Positions 12,501 through 21,059 of a stretch of DNA of 64,000 bases are shown piece by piece. Under the pieces are notes generated by a model. That model saw only the letters and a program-made list of their open reading frames with translations. It was not told where the DNA came from and made no database searches. The first letter of the stretch is position 1, and each line of letters starts with the position of its first letter. Where the stretch lies: assembly GCA_030159075.1 (NCBI GenBank), contig BROG01000371.1, forward strand, positions 286,001 to 350,000. Direction: 5' to 3'. The position numbers and the translations under genes are program-made. Source of the DNA: Atrina japonica. Its lineage: Eukaryota > Mollusca > Bivalvia > Pterioida > Pinnidae.

Positions 12501-15500
12501 GCACTGATATACATGTTGTCCACAAGGCTATAGTTGTTTAGGGCAAATTTAAGATAAGGTGAAAATGTTTTTTCTGACTTAAAGGGCAAAAAAAAGCAAA
12601 GGGGCAAAATTTCCAGGTATATGTTACTTTGCCTATCAAACTGTGAACAACAAACAAATAAACAAAAAATAAATGTTTTTACAGATGATGTTGGAAGGAA
12701 AGGACAAATACCAAGATCTGGAGAACACTTCAGTACAATTTGAGATGCTATTGGACTGTATTAACCTGAAGTCAAGTCTAACAGAACAAGATCTGATGGA
12801 TCTGTTAACAGTAGCATCACCTTTAGATATGGAGGACAAGGTTCTGCTCCCTCATCAATTATCAATCTCTTATGTTAAATGCAGGTGACTACATGTGTCA
12901 AATATTAGTCAACTTTCGGTGACTGCATGTGTGAAACGTTAGTCAACTTCTGGTGACTACATGAAAAATATTTAGTCAAGTTTTGGTGATAGCATATCAG
13001 ATATTAGTCAACTTCTTGTGACTACCTGCAAAATATTAGTCGACTTCAGGTAGTTGGCCTTTAGTGACTGAATGTAAAATGTTAGACAAGTTCAAATGAC
13101 TACATAAATATATTAATCAACTTCAGGTGGCAGCATGTTGAAAATATTAGACAACTTTCGTGACTACATATAAAATATTAGTCAACTTTAAGTAACTACA
13201 TATGTAAAATATTAGTCAACTGCAGGTCTGTATCCATAGTATGGCTACTAATGTTTAAGCCCTGCAGGCCAGTAACCATAAGACTACTAATGTTCAAGCC
13301 CTGCCTGTCAGTATCTGTATTCTGGTTACTAATGTTCAAGCCCTGCCGGTCAGTATCTGTATTCTGGTTACTAATGTTCAAGCTCTGTAGGTCAGTATTC
13401 ATTATTATGGCTACTAATTTTCAAGCTCTGTAGGTCAGTATCCATATTTTGGCTAGTACTGTTCAAGCTCTGTGAGTCAGTATCCATATTATGACTACTA
13501 ATGTTCAAGCCCTGTATGTCAGTATCCATATTATGGCTACTAGTGTTCAAGCCCTGTATGTCAGTATCCATATTATGGCTACTAATGTTCAAGCCCTGTA
13601 TGTCAGTATCCATATTATGGCTACTAATGTTCAAGCCCTGTAGAACAGTATCCATATTATGGCTACTAATGTTCAAGCCCTGTAGAACAGTATCCATATT
13701 ATGGCTACTATAAATGTTCAGCCCCAAAGGTTGGTATCCATTTTATTGCAACTAATGTTCAAACCCTGTAGGTCTCTAAGAATACAAGATTTTTATTATG
13801 CCTATGTATGCCTCTTATTTTTATTCGTACATTTTACATCAAGTAAAAGTAATAAAAGCAGAAAAAAATTTAAATACTTTTTTGGCGTAAACACAGCTAA
13901 TGTATCATTAACATTTCGCTTAAAAATGTTCATGCCTTGAGAGATCGTTTGTTTGGTCTAGCTCTATGCTAGACATTTCTCATCTCCAGATTCTGATCAT
14001 TTCAGCCTCTCACCTGATTCTACAGATAAATATGACAGCCTGCCATTGTAGATGGTCAAAGTGTAATAAAACCTGGTTTTTCTTTCACCAGAAAATTTGA
14101 CTACCAACATTTCAGCTAAAAAACAAAAACAAAACTTGATCTGTGCATTTTAATGTGTTTTTTCTTTTTTGTTGTTGTAATTTTGAATGGTGTTTTACGA
14201 CACACTCAACAATTTTTCAGTTATGTGATGGCCGCCAGATTTTAAAAGTGGAGGAGAGAACCTGGTTACAGTGTACCCGGGAAGAGACGGCCATCTTCTA
14301 CAAGTAAACTGGCAAACTTTCTCACAAAAAGACCAGAAGTGCACTGTAATGTGAAACATCGGGACAGAAATACATATGCAGTAAAACCTGCTTTAGCACC
14401 ACCTGTGTATAAAGACCACCTGTGTATAAAGACCACCTGTGTATAAAGACCACCTGTGTATAAAGACCACCTGGTCACAAAGACTTTCTGCTGTCCCCAG
14501 TAGTACCATGTGTGTACAAAGCGTCCTCTTTATAGACCGGTTTTCTTGTGGCCCTAAGGAGGTCTTTATATACAAGTTTCACCGTATTTTGTTCCAACAT
14601 AGTTATTAAGTGCCCTAAGAATTACCATTGACAGAAAATCTTTTTTTTTTGTAATACATTAAATACACTTTAATCACATCATTTATTGTTGGTTTAATGT
14701 TTAACATTTTATTTTTCAGATTGAAGAGCAAAATTCACAGCAGTAATTCCCAGCACTGTTCAGATTCTGATGGAGACAACTACATTCAGACAGATAACAG
14801 AAATTTCAGGTCTTCAGTTTGTAAAACATCTGAAAGTACTAAGACAAGGCATAAACAAACAAATGTATTGCAAGAGACTGACTGTAATTTATCTGTACAT
14901 TCAAACCATTGTGTCGACACAAACTCCAATATGGAAAGTAATTCTCAAAGCGGAAGTAGGTCCCTGTTCTCAAGTAGATCAGAACCAAGTATGAATACAT
15001 CTGAAAATAGTTCTGTGAGCTTAAGGTCGTCTGTAGTGAAGAATACAGAACATTCAATTGTGGGATATAAAAGGAAATACTCTGAAAACAAGAACAACAA
15101 AAACAATTTGAAAAAAACAAATGACAGTTTTGTTTTTTCAGATAAAGTTAGAAGAGAAAGTTTATCGCAAAAAAATGAAAAAAATAAAAACAATGATCCA
15201 GTGAATATGAAAAGCAGTAATGACAATGTTACTTCATCTTCAGAGTCTTTTTTGCTGCTTCAAAATTACAGGTGTGTACAATACTGTCAATAAATTTAAT
15301 GGAGGTAGGGCTGTAAGTTACAAACATGTGTATGCATATCTGTACTGTACCCCCCGGAATTTTCGCCCCCAGAATTTTCGCCCCTGGTTATTTTTGCCCC
15401 TGGTTATTTTCGCCCTTTTACTTAAGAAAACATATTCATCCTATCTTATTCATTCTATCATTCGCCCTAAATCACTATAATATCATAGATGGCATGAATG

Positions 15501-18500
15501 TCCATGCTTCAAGTACTTAGCTTGAAAATTTTCACCCTCATTTTAAAAAGTCGCTCTCTTATGTAAGGGCAAAAAATGCTGAAAATTAAACGGGAGCAAA
15601 TATATCCAGGTATACAGTTTCAGGTTCATTGGTTTATGAAGAAATGTCTAGAAAATCAACAGCTTTGAAAGTTTATGTTTATAAACATGATAAAATGAAT
15701 GTTCCTGGAACAAAATGGGAGAAAAGTTGTCATTTTAGGAATATTTGAATTGACTAATTTCTTTGATGTTATTTTAGAGTTATGCCCCTTTGAGAATATA
15801 GGAGTTCACTGCAAATGATGCTTTAGCAAAACTTTCCATCTAGAATGCTAAATATATGTATGGAATTTTAGCATGATTCTGAAGGTTTTTTTTTAACAAA
15901 ATGAGTGATTTTAAAATGGAAGACATTCTGCAATATGTATTTGTTTTTTTTTTTGTAGGAAAAAATCTGCCATGCAACATGAAGAATTTCCAGGCAAAAA
16001 ACTATCACATAATAAAGATGCAGTGAGTAATACTAGATCTGACCAAAATCTTGTTGAACATAATTCTGGTGAAGGTCGGAGCAATAGGGAACATTTGGAA
16101 AATCATCACAGTGATGGTCAGTAGTTTACGATTATTATTGTAAGCCTACCATATTTTTTCCCCTCTCTATTAAACAACACCCCCCCCCCTCCCCATTTTG
16201 TTAAAACTTTCACTTCCCATTTGGAGTCTGCTTGTGTTTTATCGTTGATGTCTCCTCATTGTTTGTTTGTTTGTTTAATGTGGTTTAACGTCCCACTAAA
16301 GAATCTTTCACTCGTATGGAGACATCACCAAATGCTGGTGAAGGGCTTCAAATTTTGGCCTATGCTCGGCACCTACGGCCATTGAGCAGTGAGGGTTCTT
16401 TAATGTGCCGACACCCACTGTGACACGGGACCTCGAGTTTTACTGTTTCAGTCTGAAGTCTAGAATTCAACATTCAACCAAGCAAAATTTAACAGGTTTT
16501 TACAGGGCATTTTGATTTCAGCAAATGTAAACGAGGTCATTTGTATTTCAAATTTTATTTCAAATCTTTTTCAAACTTTGAGATGTTTATTCCTAAAATA
16601 ACCACTAAATCTTAAATTTCATAATGATATGTGTTGTTCTGTGAACTCATTAGCTAACAAACAGAGAAAAGCTACAGGTTGGTACATAACTTGTAGCTTT
16701 TCTTCGTTTGTTAGCTAATGGAATCAAAATGCCCTGACCCGGTAAAAACCTGTTAAATTTTGCTTTATCAGGAGATCTATCGATAGATCAATAGACTATG
16801 TCGGATATCATTGATAATTTCATACATCTTCAGATAAATTAATGAGTGATTAACATACTTAGTTCCAGTTCAATTTCTAGAATCTAGTTTAAAAAGAAAG
16901 AGAATTATGATTTGGATATTTTGTAGGCCTACAGTAGCCTAGAACTGTAGTCATAAACTCATGCTGTAGGCTTATAGAATCTAAATACATGTACTTGGAA
17001 CGGTTGTAGCTGCCTTGTACAAAAATTTATTGATACTTAATCAACAAATAAAGCTACCCATACACATTGCTAAGACACTTGACAGGGATTCGGATTCCAT
17101 GGATATGGGTATGTATACGTGTATTTACAAATACACGTCCCCGTACATGTCACGATGCTCAACCTCTCTTATATAATCAATTACGACACATTAAGACAAT
17201 GCAGTGTCGATGGACTGAAACACATCAGCTACGCAGAATTCAAGAGAACGTTACAATATGTCACAAGGTCTAAAGTCATTGATTACAGAAGAGTCCATTG
17301 TTTTTTTAGGGGTTGATGAGTTCAGAAACCATTAAAACACTGCGATACATAATAAAAATTTATTCTTTTACAGAGGAAATTGAATTATTGAAAATAAAGA
17401 CAGATTGTGAGCTGAACCGTTGCAGAAAAAGAGGGAGTATATCAGATATCTATGAAACCAGTGACTCTGAAGATGAACACAGTATTGTCCCTCCCTCAGA
17501 TGCTGATGATTTGGAGGTTTGTATGTTTTCTTTCATTATACTCTACTCCCCAATTTGAGGGTGAGGGGATGGGGCTATACCAGCATCAGCTTATCAGTCC
17601 AACTATCTCTCTGTATGCATTCACTCAGTTTTCTTTGAATTTTCTGGAAACTTTGTGAAGTGACAGAACCATACAAAGTCGCACCTCCATATGGTAAATA
17701 ATTTTGCATTATGGCTGTTTTTAATTGTTATGCCCCTTAATTTGAGAAAATTACCAAATTTTGACCAAAAATGCAATTGCTGATTTTTTTATGGATTTAA
17801 AAAAAAATGTGTGAAGTGGCAGTACTGTATGAAGTTATGGCCCCTAAATGATTTTGCATAAGGATCTTTTTTCGTATCATTTTGCCTGTCATGAATGAAT
17901 TCAGAAAATTGTGTCTCATGATATGCATCTGCTCAATTGTCATTGAATTGTTTTGAACTCAATAACCCCTGTAAAACAATGGACTCTTCTGTAAATCGAT
18001 GATGTAGATGAGTCCAAATGTGTCTGTAGGGGTAAAAATGATTACAGTTTGTTTAAAATGTCAGTACTATATAAGTTGTGTTCCCTGAAATGATTTGGCA
18101 TTACATCCCTCCCCCCCCCTTTTTGAGAGGGTTATGTCCGTTTATTTGAAAAAAAAAAAAATAATAATAAGCATAAATTTTGTCTGGATATCCATTTGCA
18201 TATTTTTCATTGTATCTTTTTTTATCCTGGAAAAAAAAACCCACCAAAAACAGGAACATATTTTGATATAAAAATTTTTGTTATTTTTTATTACAACTGA
18301 ACAATCCTTTGGATAGCAGACTTTTTCTAATTTAGACACTAAATACAATATCGTAGCATACCATGAATTTACTATGTACAGTCAATTGTCGATAAAACGC
18401 AACCTTTAGTTATTTAGAATTTATATTCATACATCAAATTTGGCGATGAATTGAATTCCTGAATTGAGTCACTGTTCTTTGAAATCATAACTATATCTTT

Positions 18501-20771
18501 AATGAACAGAAAACAGGACAAGTCTGGTGTTCTCTAGTGACCAATCAGCCGCTTTATCGACCTTGACCACCTATTGGGGTATATTATGATAATTGACACA
18601 TTGAAATGGACGTTTGTTCTATAAACATAGTGGCAGATGACGGTAATGAATTTTTACGATAAAAAGAGAATTTTCTATAGCCAGAAAAATCTTCCAGATA
18701 AAGTGTGGCGTTGTTGCGATAGTGGCGATGATTTGATCGGTGATAATTCCAAGAATTGACTGTACTTCTCACTGACAATGTCGGGCACATATTATTTTGT
18801 TAAAACAAAAATTTTGAAAAAAAAATCAGAGATAATACATGTTGTAGCACAGTAAAACCTCTTTATAATGCCCCACATTTCATTTGCCACCTCGTTTTAT
18901 ACCACTACTTTTGAAAGTACTCTTTTCCAATCATCGCTCCAATTTCATTTAAGGTTTCCCTTCAGCTATCTTCAGACCCCTTTACAATGCTAAAATTTGG
19001 GCTGAACAAATGGTGGCAGTATAGCGAGGTTTTACTGTAAACAAAAATTGTCTGAACACTGAAGGAAGTGCTACACTGAACTTTTTTATCTTTTGTTCTA
19101 GTTTTGGGACGTCTTTGGTGACTTTTCCTGTATACAGCCACTCTCACAAAGAGAATATCTTCCGCCGATTCTGTCTCACAGGAGGGACAAGTGTCTTAAG
19201 CTTTGTATAGTTAAGCTACTGAAGAAGATGGTAAACATTATTTACATTTCCATTCGTCGTTACAATAGGAACCCTTTGTGTATTGTATCACAATTGAGAA
19301 CTTTGACCTTGAACTTTAGTGACCCTGATATTGAAGAATTTGAGGGTATTTGTTTGGCTTGCAATATTTTTGTTTCCATCAAATAAGATTTTGCCTTCAG
19401 GTTTAACGAAATTGGGTATGTTACATAAAGGTAATTCATCTACCCCTGAAAAACAATGGTCTCTGCTGTAAATCAATGGAAGTTAGACCTGTCCAAATAT
19501 GCCTCTTGGGGTAAATGAGTTTATAAGGTCTAGGTTGTGTTCTGAATAATGATCCTTCTGAATTCTAAACATTTGATTGATTTCTTGTTGAAAACCTGGT
19601 ATTGTACTTAAAATAACTTTTTGATATCGGCCTTACCTGTGTGGACTTGGCTGCAGTTGGTTTTTTTAGAAGAAAGGGAGACAACTGCTGACCAAGTTAT
19701 ATGGCATGTTTTTTTTTTCTCTCTCAATCAAGCTCCATGTACAGTTTTCCCACTGCTTTTTTTTTAGAAAAGGGGTTTTGTACCCCATGTGTAGCAAAAA
19801 TTGGGGTACAAGGATACAGGAAAGGGGTACACGTACATAAAATTAAATCAAAAGCAAAAAATAAAGTTTCATTTTACTTATCCCAACCCTATTAATAGAC
19901 ACAAATATCTGTGGATCTGATGTAAAAATTGTGACATCATGTGTGGATAATACACTATGATCAACATCTATTGAGAACTACATGTAATGCACTTTCATGT
20001 TGTGATAGCAATGGGATTCAAGAGTATTTAGATACTGTGTCAAAAACTGCATAATCAAAATCTGTAAAGATTTCAGATCATTCCTTTATATTGGCACCCT
20101 GCTCTGAAGTCTGAAGTCTGAAGTCAGAGCACTGCAAGCTGTCCATTGACACTTGACCTTCAACTTGATAAGAATCATGTAGCAGTGTTTGAAGTTGGGA
20201 AAGTCTTGGAAAAGGTGTTATAGATCTACACACAAATACACTCAATTCTGAGGATTAATTGTTTTATAATCACTGACACTTTTCAAAGTTAAGACAGATC
20301 ACGGTCGGGGTGTGGGGGGGATGTGGTGGGTGGGGTTGGTGGCGGTGACTGACATCGCTGTAGTGTTACCATTATAATGACAATATAAGTGATATTGTGG
20401 TAAGCATCCACTACGCATGAATGCACCTGGCGTATTTTGTTTTTGTGCATGTTTTCTAATGAGTCTGCGTGATTCATGCAGGTTTTTGCATGTCTGAGAA
20501 CACTGATGTTCCATTTTTAAAGATAAAGAATGTTAAATAATGAAATACATATGATAAACAAAGTAGTAATTTGAAGGTAAAAATGTGAAAACATTCATAA
20601 AATGCTAATTACCACAATTAAAACTGTTAAGATGAAAACAGAACTGGACCGTCCAATATATTGGTTGTTTAGAATCAGAACAGACCAGAATTATTTAGTT
20701 GTGGTAAACTTACCAGCCCTCCAGCAACTGAATGAAATTACTGCCCCAGTGAAGTTTAGTTTTTGGAAGTT

Positions 20772-20822
<51 letters not shown>

Positions 20823-20953
20823 TTTCTTCATTTTTATTATCCCATGAATGAATATAAAATGCAATTACTATTTATGCATTAATATTTTGGATAAATTTTG
20901 TTTTTTCACAGGATTACACGGAGAATGGACGTCCATATGAAATATTTTCATAA
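6455..20953 (+). CDS. TINF2: TIN2-like (TERF1-interacting nuclear factor 2) shelterin protein, 10 coding exons
   Basis: Predicted 603-aa nuclear protein. In vertebrates TIN2 bridges TRF1, TRF2 and TPP1 on telomeric DNA. Joining 6455-6530, 8083-8288, 9433-9525, 10375-10587, 12685-12884, 14720-15271, 15959-16116, 17374-17516, 19102-19230 and 20912-20953 gives 1812 nt, an exact codon multiple, with GT-AG ends and matching phases at every join. Residues ~40-192 follow the TIN2 TRFH-like domain as I recall it: a helix starting IPAVRLA, then FKLYAKLVTGIKMVLLHML, a QYFPRTG turn, and DEYGDDFHDALRQM ending LLPDP. Residues ~200-500 are Ser/Asn/Lys-rich and probably disordered. Near the end are an acidic serine patch (TSDSEDEHS, 528-536) and REYLPP (564-569), which resemble the vertebrate long-isoform tail. 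No canonical F-x-L-x-P TRF1-binding motif was seen. Human TIN2L is 451 aa. The start is uncertain: 6455 is the first ATG in its exon, and a 5' micro-exon at 4018 is possible. Homology is by eye. Confidence 0.78.
6921..7201 (-). mobile_element. tRNA-derived SINE, family A, full length
   Basis: On the minus strand it starts with a tRNA-like head (box A TGGCTCAGT-like, box B near GAGTTCGAGTCC), then the body 'ttctttaacgtgccgacac' (complement) and a 3' end 'gggacgttaaacaacaat'. An 11-bp target duplication CTTATTTTGGT lies at 6910-6920 and 7202-7212. It sits in the intron before the 8083 exon. Confidence 0.88.
7290..7575. repeat. Diverged repeat rich in 'ttaaccgagg'
   Basis: Repeated and inverted 'ttaacc(g/a)agg' words, including an imperfect palindrome around 7517-7545 (aatccaagg / ccttggtt). 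It lies in an intron of the TIN2-like gene and probably is a worn foldback element. Confidence 0.45.
8083..8288 (+). CDS. TIN2-like gene, exon encoding the first TRFH-like helices
   Basis: Acceptor tgtttccag, phase 1 in and phase 0 out (donor gtggtt; an alternative GT lies 3 nt downstream). It encodes residues 26-94, including IPAVRLACVTLHKIIL and FKLYAKLVTGIKM, the best match to the start of the TIN2 N-terminal domain. Confidence 0.82.
9095..9192. repeat. Short palindromic MITE, 'aaccctt...aagggtt' family
   Basis: A ~98-bp unit with ends 'aacccttt' and 'gtgtaagggtta' and core 'ggccacaatagactggtcat'. The same core is at 36846-36958 and 55998-56083. Confidence 0.65.
9433..9525 (+). CDS. TIN2-like gene, exon with QYFPRTG turn
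   Basis: A symmetric phase 0-0 exon of 31 codons (residues 95-125) behind a long T tract and CAG. The donor is GTAAGT. It continues the helix VLLHMLQKQ and ends in QYFPRTGQSYHNV, comparable to the NHHFPESG segment of human TIN2. Its last ~45 nt and donor are repeated about five times in the following intron. Confidence 0.82.
9480..9870 (+). repeat. ~70-bp minisatellite copied from an exon end and its 5' splice site
   Basis: The last bases of the 9433-9525 exon (ctgcagtatttcccaaggactggtcagag..., read in pieces) and its GTAAGTACTT donor recur about five times: 'ggattggtcaaagtt', 'cagtggtcaatatc', 'ggactggtcaagatt' twice and 'ggactggtcaaagtt'. Two copies keep an intact 'gttgtaag' donor. Confidence 0.82.
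9872..10045 (+). repeat. Dispersed AT-rich repeat ('ctgacc..ttcacaaaatat' family)
   Basis: The order 'gacctgaccatgttttcaca', 'ggaatataag', 'gtgtatagc', 'attgtacatcaagt', 'taaaagtaga', 'gtaaacacggctaatg' recurs at 13785, 34650, 36575, 56690 and, reversed, at 56093 and 63876. Confidence 0.75.
10375..10587 (+). CDS. TIN2-like gene, exon ending the TRFH-like domain
   Basis: A phase 0-0 exon of 71 codons (residues 126-196), with acceptor tttcag and donor gtaaac. It contains DEYGDDFHDALRQM and RIESLLPDP, matching the EYGEPFLAAMEKL and EKALPTP region of human TIN2. The frame stays open past the donor to a TAA at 10738-10740 because the junction is tandemly duplicated, so a read-through terminal form is conceivable. 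Confidence 0.82.
10553..10690 (+). repeat. 45-bp tandem triplication spanning an exon/intron junction
   Basis: Units begin at 'ctacctgaccctgtaattga', 'ctacatgttgctgtaataga' and 'ctatctgttcccataataat'. Unit 1 contains the exon end and donor at 10588. Being a multiple of three, it keeps the frame open as 15-aa repeats (VIEKVNK twice). Confidence 0.8.
10797..10872. repeat. Short palindromic MITE ('acccctga...' family)
   Basis: Contains 'cacccctgaataataatgga' and 'gtgtgtcttaaggggcgag', the pattern of a TIR family seen also at 17263, 17955, 19433, 31374 and 49718. Confidence 0.45.
10948..11947. mobile_element. Nonautonomous TIR DNA transposon, 1000 bp, TA target
   Basis: Left end CCGTATTTTATGGCCTATAG and right end CTATAGGCCGTAAAATACGG are near-perfect inverted repeats flanked by TA (10946-10947 and 11948-11949), as in Tc1/mariner-type insertions. 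Subterminal 'ataggtcga' words repeat at both ends. No transposase is visible; the ~114-aa frame at 11192 is unrecognised. It lies in a TIN2-like gene intron. Confidence 0.85.
12016..12215. repeat. Worn TIR repeat related to 18856-19036
   Basis: It shares 'ggcaaattctgccaccattt', 'gttcagcccagatttggcat' and 'aaattgcaaaa' type segments, inverted relative to the better copy at 18856. Confidence 0.4.
12390..12617. mobile_element. TA-flanked MITE, CCTGG...CCAGG family
   Basis: Ends 'cctggaaattttggcccc' and 'ggggcaaaatttccagg' are inverted repeats with TA on both sides (12388-12389, 12618-12619). Relatives at 15350 and 39918. No coding capacity. Confidence 0.82.
12685..12884 (+). CDS. TIN2-like gene, acidic/hydrophobic linker exon
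   Basis: Phase 0 in, phase 2 out. It encodes residues 197-262, including MLLDCINLKSSLTEQDLMDLL. The donor GTGACTAC at 12885 is also the first bases of a ~33-bp tandem repeat that fills the next 340 nt. Confidence 0.75.
12885..13230 (+). repeat. ~33-bp minisatellite starting at a 5' splice site
   Basis: About ten units of the form 'gtgactacatg...aaatattagtcaactt'. The first GTGACTAC is the donor of the 12685-12884 exon. Several unit borders rebuild 'cag|gt' (gtcgacttcaggtag, cttcaggtgg, ctgcaggtct), giving extra donor-like sites. Confidence 0.82.
13230..13770. repeat. ~42-bp minisatellite, about 13 units
   Basis: The unit is 'gttcaagccctgt' + 'aggtcagtatcc' + 'atattatggctactaat', most uniform at 13500-13710. 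It follows the 33-bp array directly within one intron. The open frames seen on both strands here are repeat artefacts. Confidence 0.9.
13785..13930 (+). repeat. Dispersed AT-rich repeat, copy
   Basis: Matches the 9872 family: 'acatcaagtaaaagtaataa' and 'gcgtaaacacagctaatg'. Confidence 0.6.
14185..14345 (-). mobile_element. SINE family B, truncated
   Basis: It keeps 'gttttacgacacactcaaca', 'gatggccgccagatttt', 'ggaggagagaacctggtta' and 'gggaagagacggccatctt', but the tRNA-like head is missing. The next element starts at once at 14379. Confidence 0.75.
14379..14584. mobile_element. pogo/Tigger-like MITE with internal 17-bp repeats
   Basis: Left end CAGTAAAACCTG and right end CAAGTTTCACCG are diverged inverted repeats. 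Inside, 'accacctgtgtataaag' is repeated four times in tandem. The relative at 56881 has fewer copies. Confidence 0.7.
14720..15271 (+). CDS. TIN2-like gene, large low-complexity exon
   Basis: Phase 2-2 exon, residues 263-447. It is very rich in Ser, Asn, Lys and Asp (for example the stretch around KNNKNNLKKTND) with no domain I recognise. It is consistent with the long disordered linker of TIN2. Acceptor ttttcag, donor gtgtgt. Confidence 0.75.
15350..15610. mobile_element. TA-flanked MITE, CCTGG...CCAGG family
   Basis: It begins 'ccccccggaattttcgcccc', with 'gaattttcgcccc' and 'ggttatttt(t/c)gcccc' each repeated twice, and ends 'atatatccagg' before TA (15611-15612). Confidence 0.7.
15959..16116 (+). 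CDS. TIN2-like gene, linker exon (too short for a long ORF)
   Basis: T-rich tract plus TAG acceptor, phase 2 in and phase 1 out (donor gtcagt). It encodes about 52 polar residues starting KKSAMQHEEFPGKK. Supported mainly by frame continuity with both neighbours. Confidence 0.68.
16262..16457 (-). mobile_element. SINE family A, 5'-truncated
   Basis: It has the 3' end 'gtttaacgtcccact', 'tgctcggcacctacggccat' and 'acacgggacctcgag', then breaks off near 'cagtctgaagt' before the tRNA-like head. Confidence 0.8.
17263..17322. repeat. Short palindromic MITE
   Basis: Contains 'aagtcattgattacagaaga', 'gtccattg' and 'aggggttgatgagttc'. Family also at 17955, 19433, 31374 and 49718. Confidence 0.5.
17374..17516 (+). 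CDS. TIN2-like gene, acidic serine-patch exon
   Basis: Acceptor ttttacag, phase 1 in, phase 0 out (donor gtttgt). Residues 500-547 include RCRKRGS then TSDSEDEHS, a run of CK2-type S/T-x-x-E/D sites. Human TIN2L has a comparable LDSDEEEN patch. Confidence 0.72.
17955..18036. repeat. Short palindromic MITE
   Basis: Ends 'aactcaataacccctg' and 'gtctgtaggggtaaaaatg' are inverted, with 'ggactcttctgtaaatcgat' in the middle. Confidence 0.6.
18379..18762. mobile_element. TA-flanked MITE, CAGTCAATT family
   Basis: Left end CAGTCAATTGTCGATAAAAC and right end ...CAAGAATTGACTG are inverted, flanked by TA (18377-18378, 18763-18764). 384 bp, noncoding, in a TIN2-like gene intron. Confidence 0.72.
18852..19036. 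mobile_element. pogo/Tigger-like MITE
   Basis: 'cagtaaaacctctttataat' faces 'tatagcgaggttttactg', followed by TA. 185 bp. It ends about 65 nt before the 19102 exon acceptor. Confidence 0.75.
19102..19230 (+). CDS. TIN2-like gene, TIN2L-like C-terminal exon
   Basis: Phase 0-0 exon of 43 codons (residues 548-590), acceptor gttctag and donor gtaaac. It contains FSCIQPLSQREYLPP. Spacing and the EYLPP core resemble FDTLIPTLCEYLPP near the end of human TIN2L (recalled). A basic tail, LCIVKLLKKM, follows. Confidence 0.72.
19433..19518. repeat. Short palindromic MITE
   Basis: 'catctacccctgaaaaacaa' faces 'gcctcttggggtaaatgagt', with 'ctgctgtaaatcaatgg' in the middle. Confidence 0.6.
20773..20819. 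repeat. (CA)n microsatellite
   Basis: About 23 CA units just upstream of the terminal exon of the TIN2-like gene. Confidence 0.97.
20912..20953 (+). CDS. TIN2-like gene, terminal exon
   Basis: Acceptor ttttttcacag, phase 0, 13 codons (DYTENGRPYEIFS) then TAA. A (CA)n tract lies about 95 nt upstream. Confidence 0.65.
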   Translation, partial: DYTENGRPYEIFS

Positions 20954-21052
20954 TCTCAAAAGTTTGATTTGAAAGTCAGCTTAGAATCCGCATGTTCACC
21001 AGGCTGCAAGAAGTTTATTCAGAAATGTTATTTTTAGAAAATTGTAAAAATG

Positions 21053-21058
21053 AATAAA
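21053..21058 (+). terminator. Candidate poly(A) signal of the TIN2-like gene
   Basis: AATAAA 100 nt after the TAA at 20953. No other signal lies closer to the stop. Confidence 0.5.
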
Positions 21059-21059
21059 T

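Noticed and set aside
13196..13727. Open frames on both strands with repeated peptides
   Set aside because: They are translations of the 42-bp minisatellite within an intron.
17067..17316. Open frames just before the 17374 exon
   Set aside because: Intron sequence. The exon acceptor at 17373 and its phase are clear, and part of this stretch is a MITE.
20299..20514. Pro/His-rich minus-strand frame
   Set aside because: It reflects a G/T-rich low-complexity stretch in the last intron of the TIN2-like gene.
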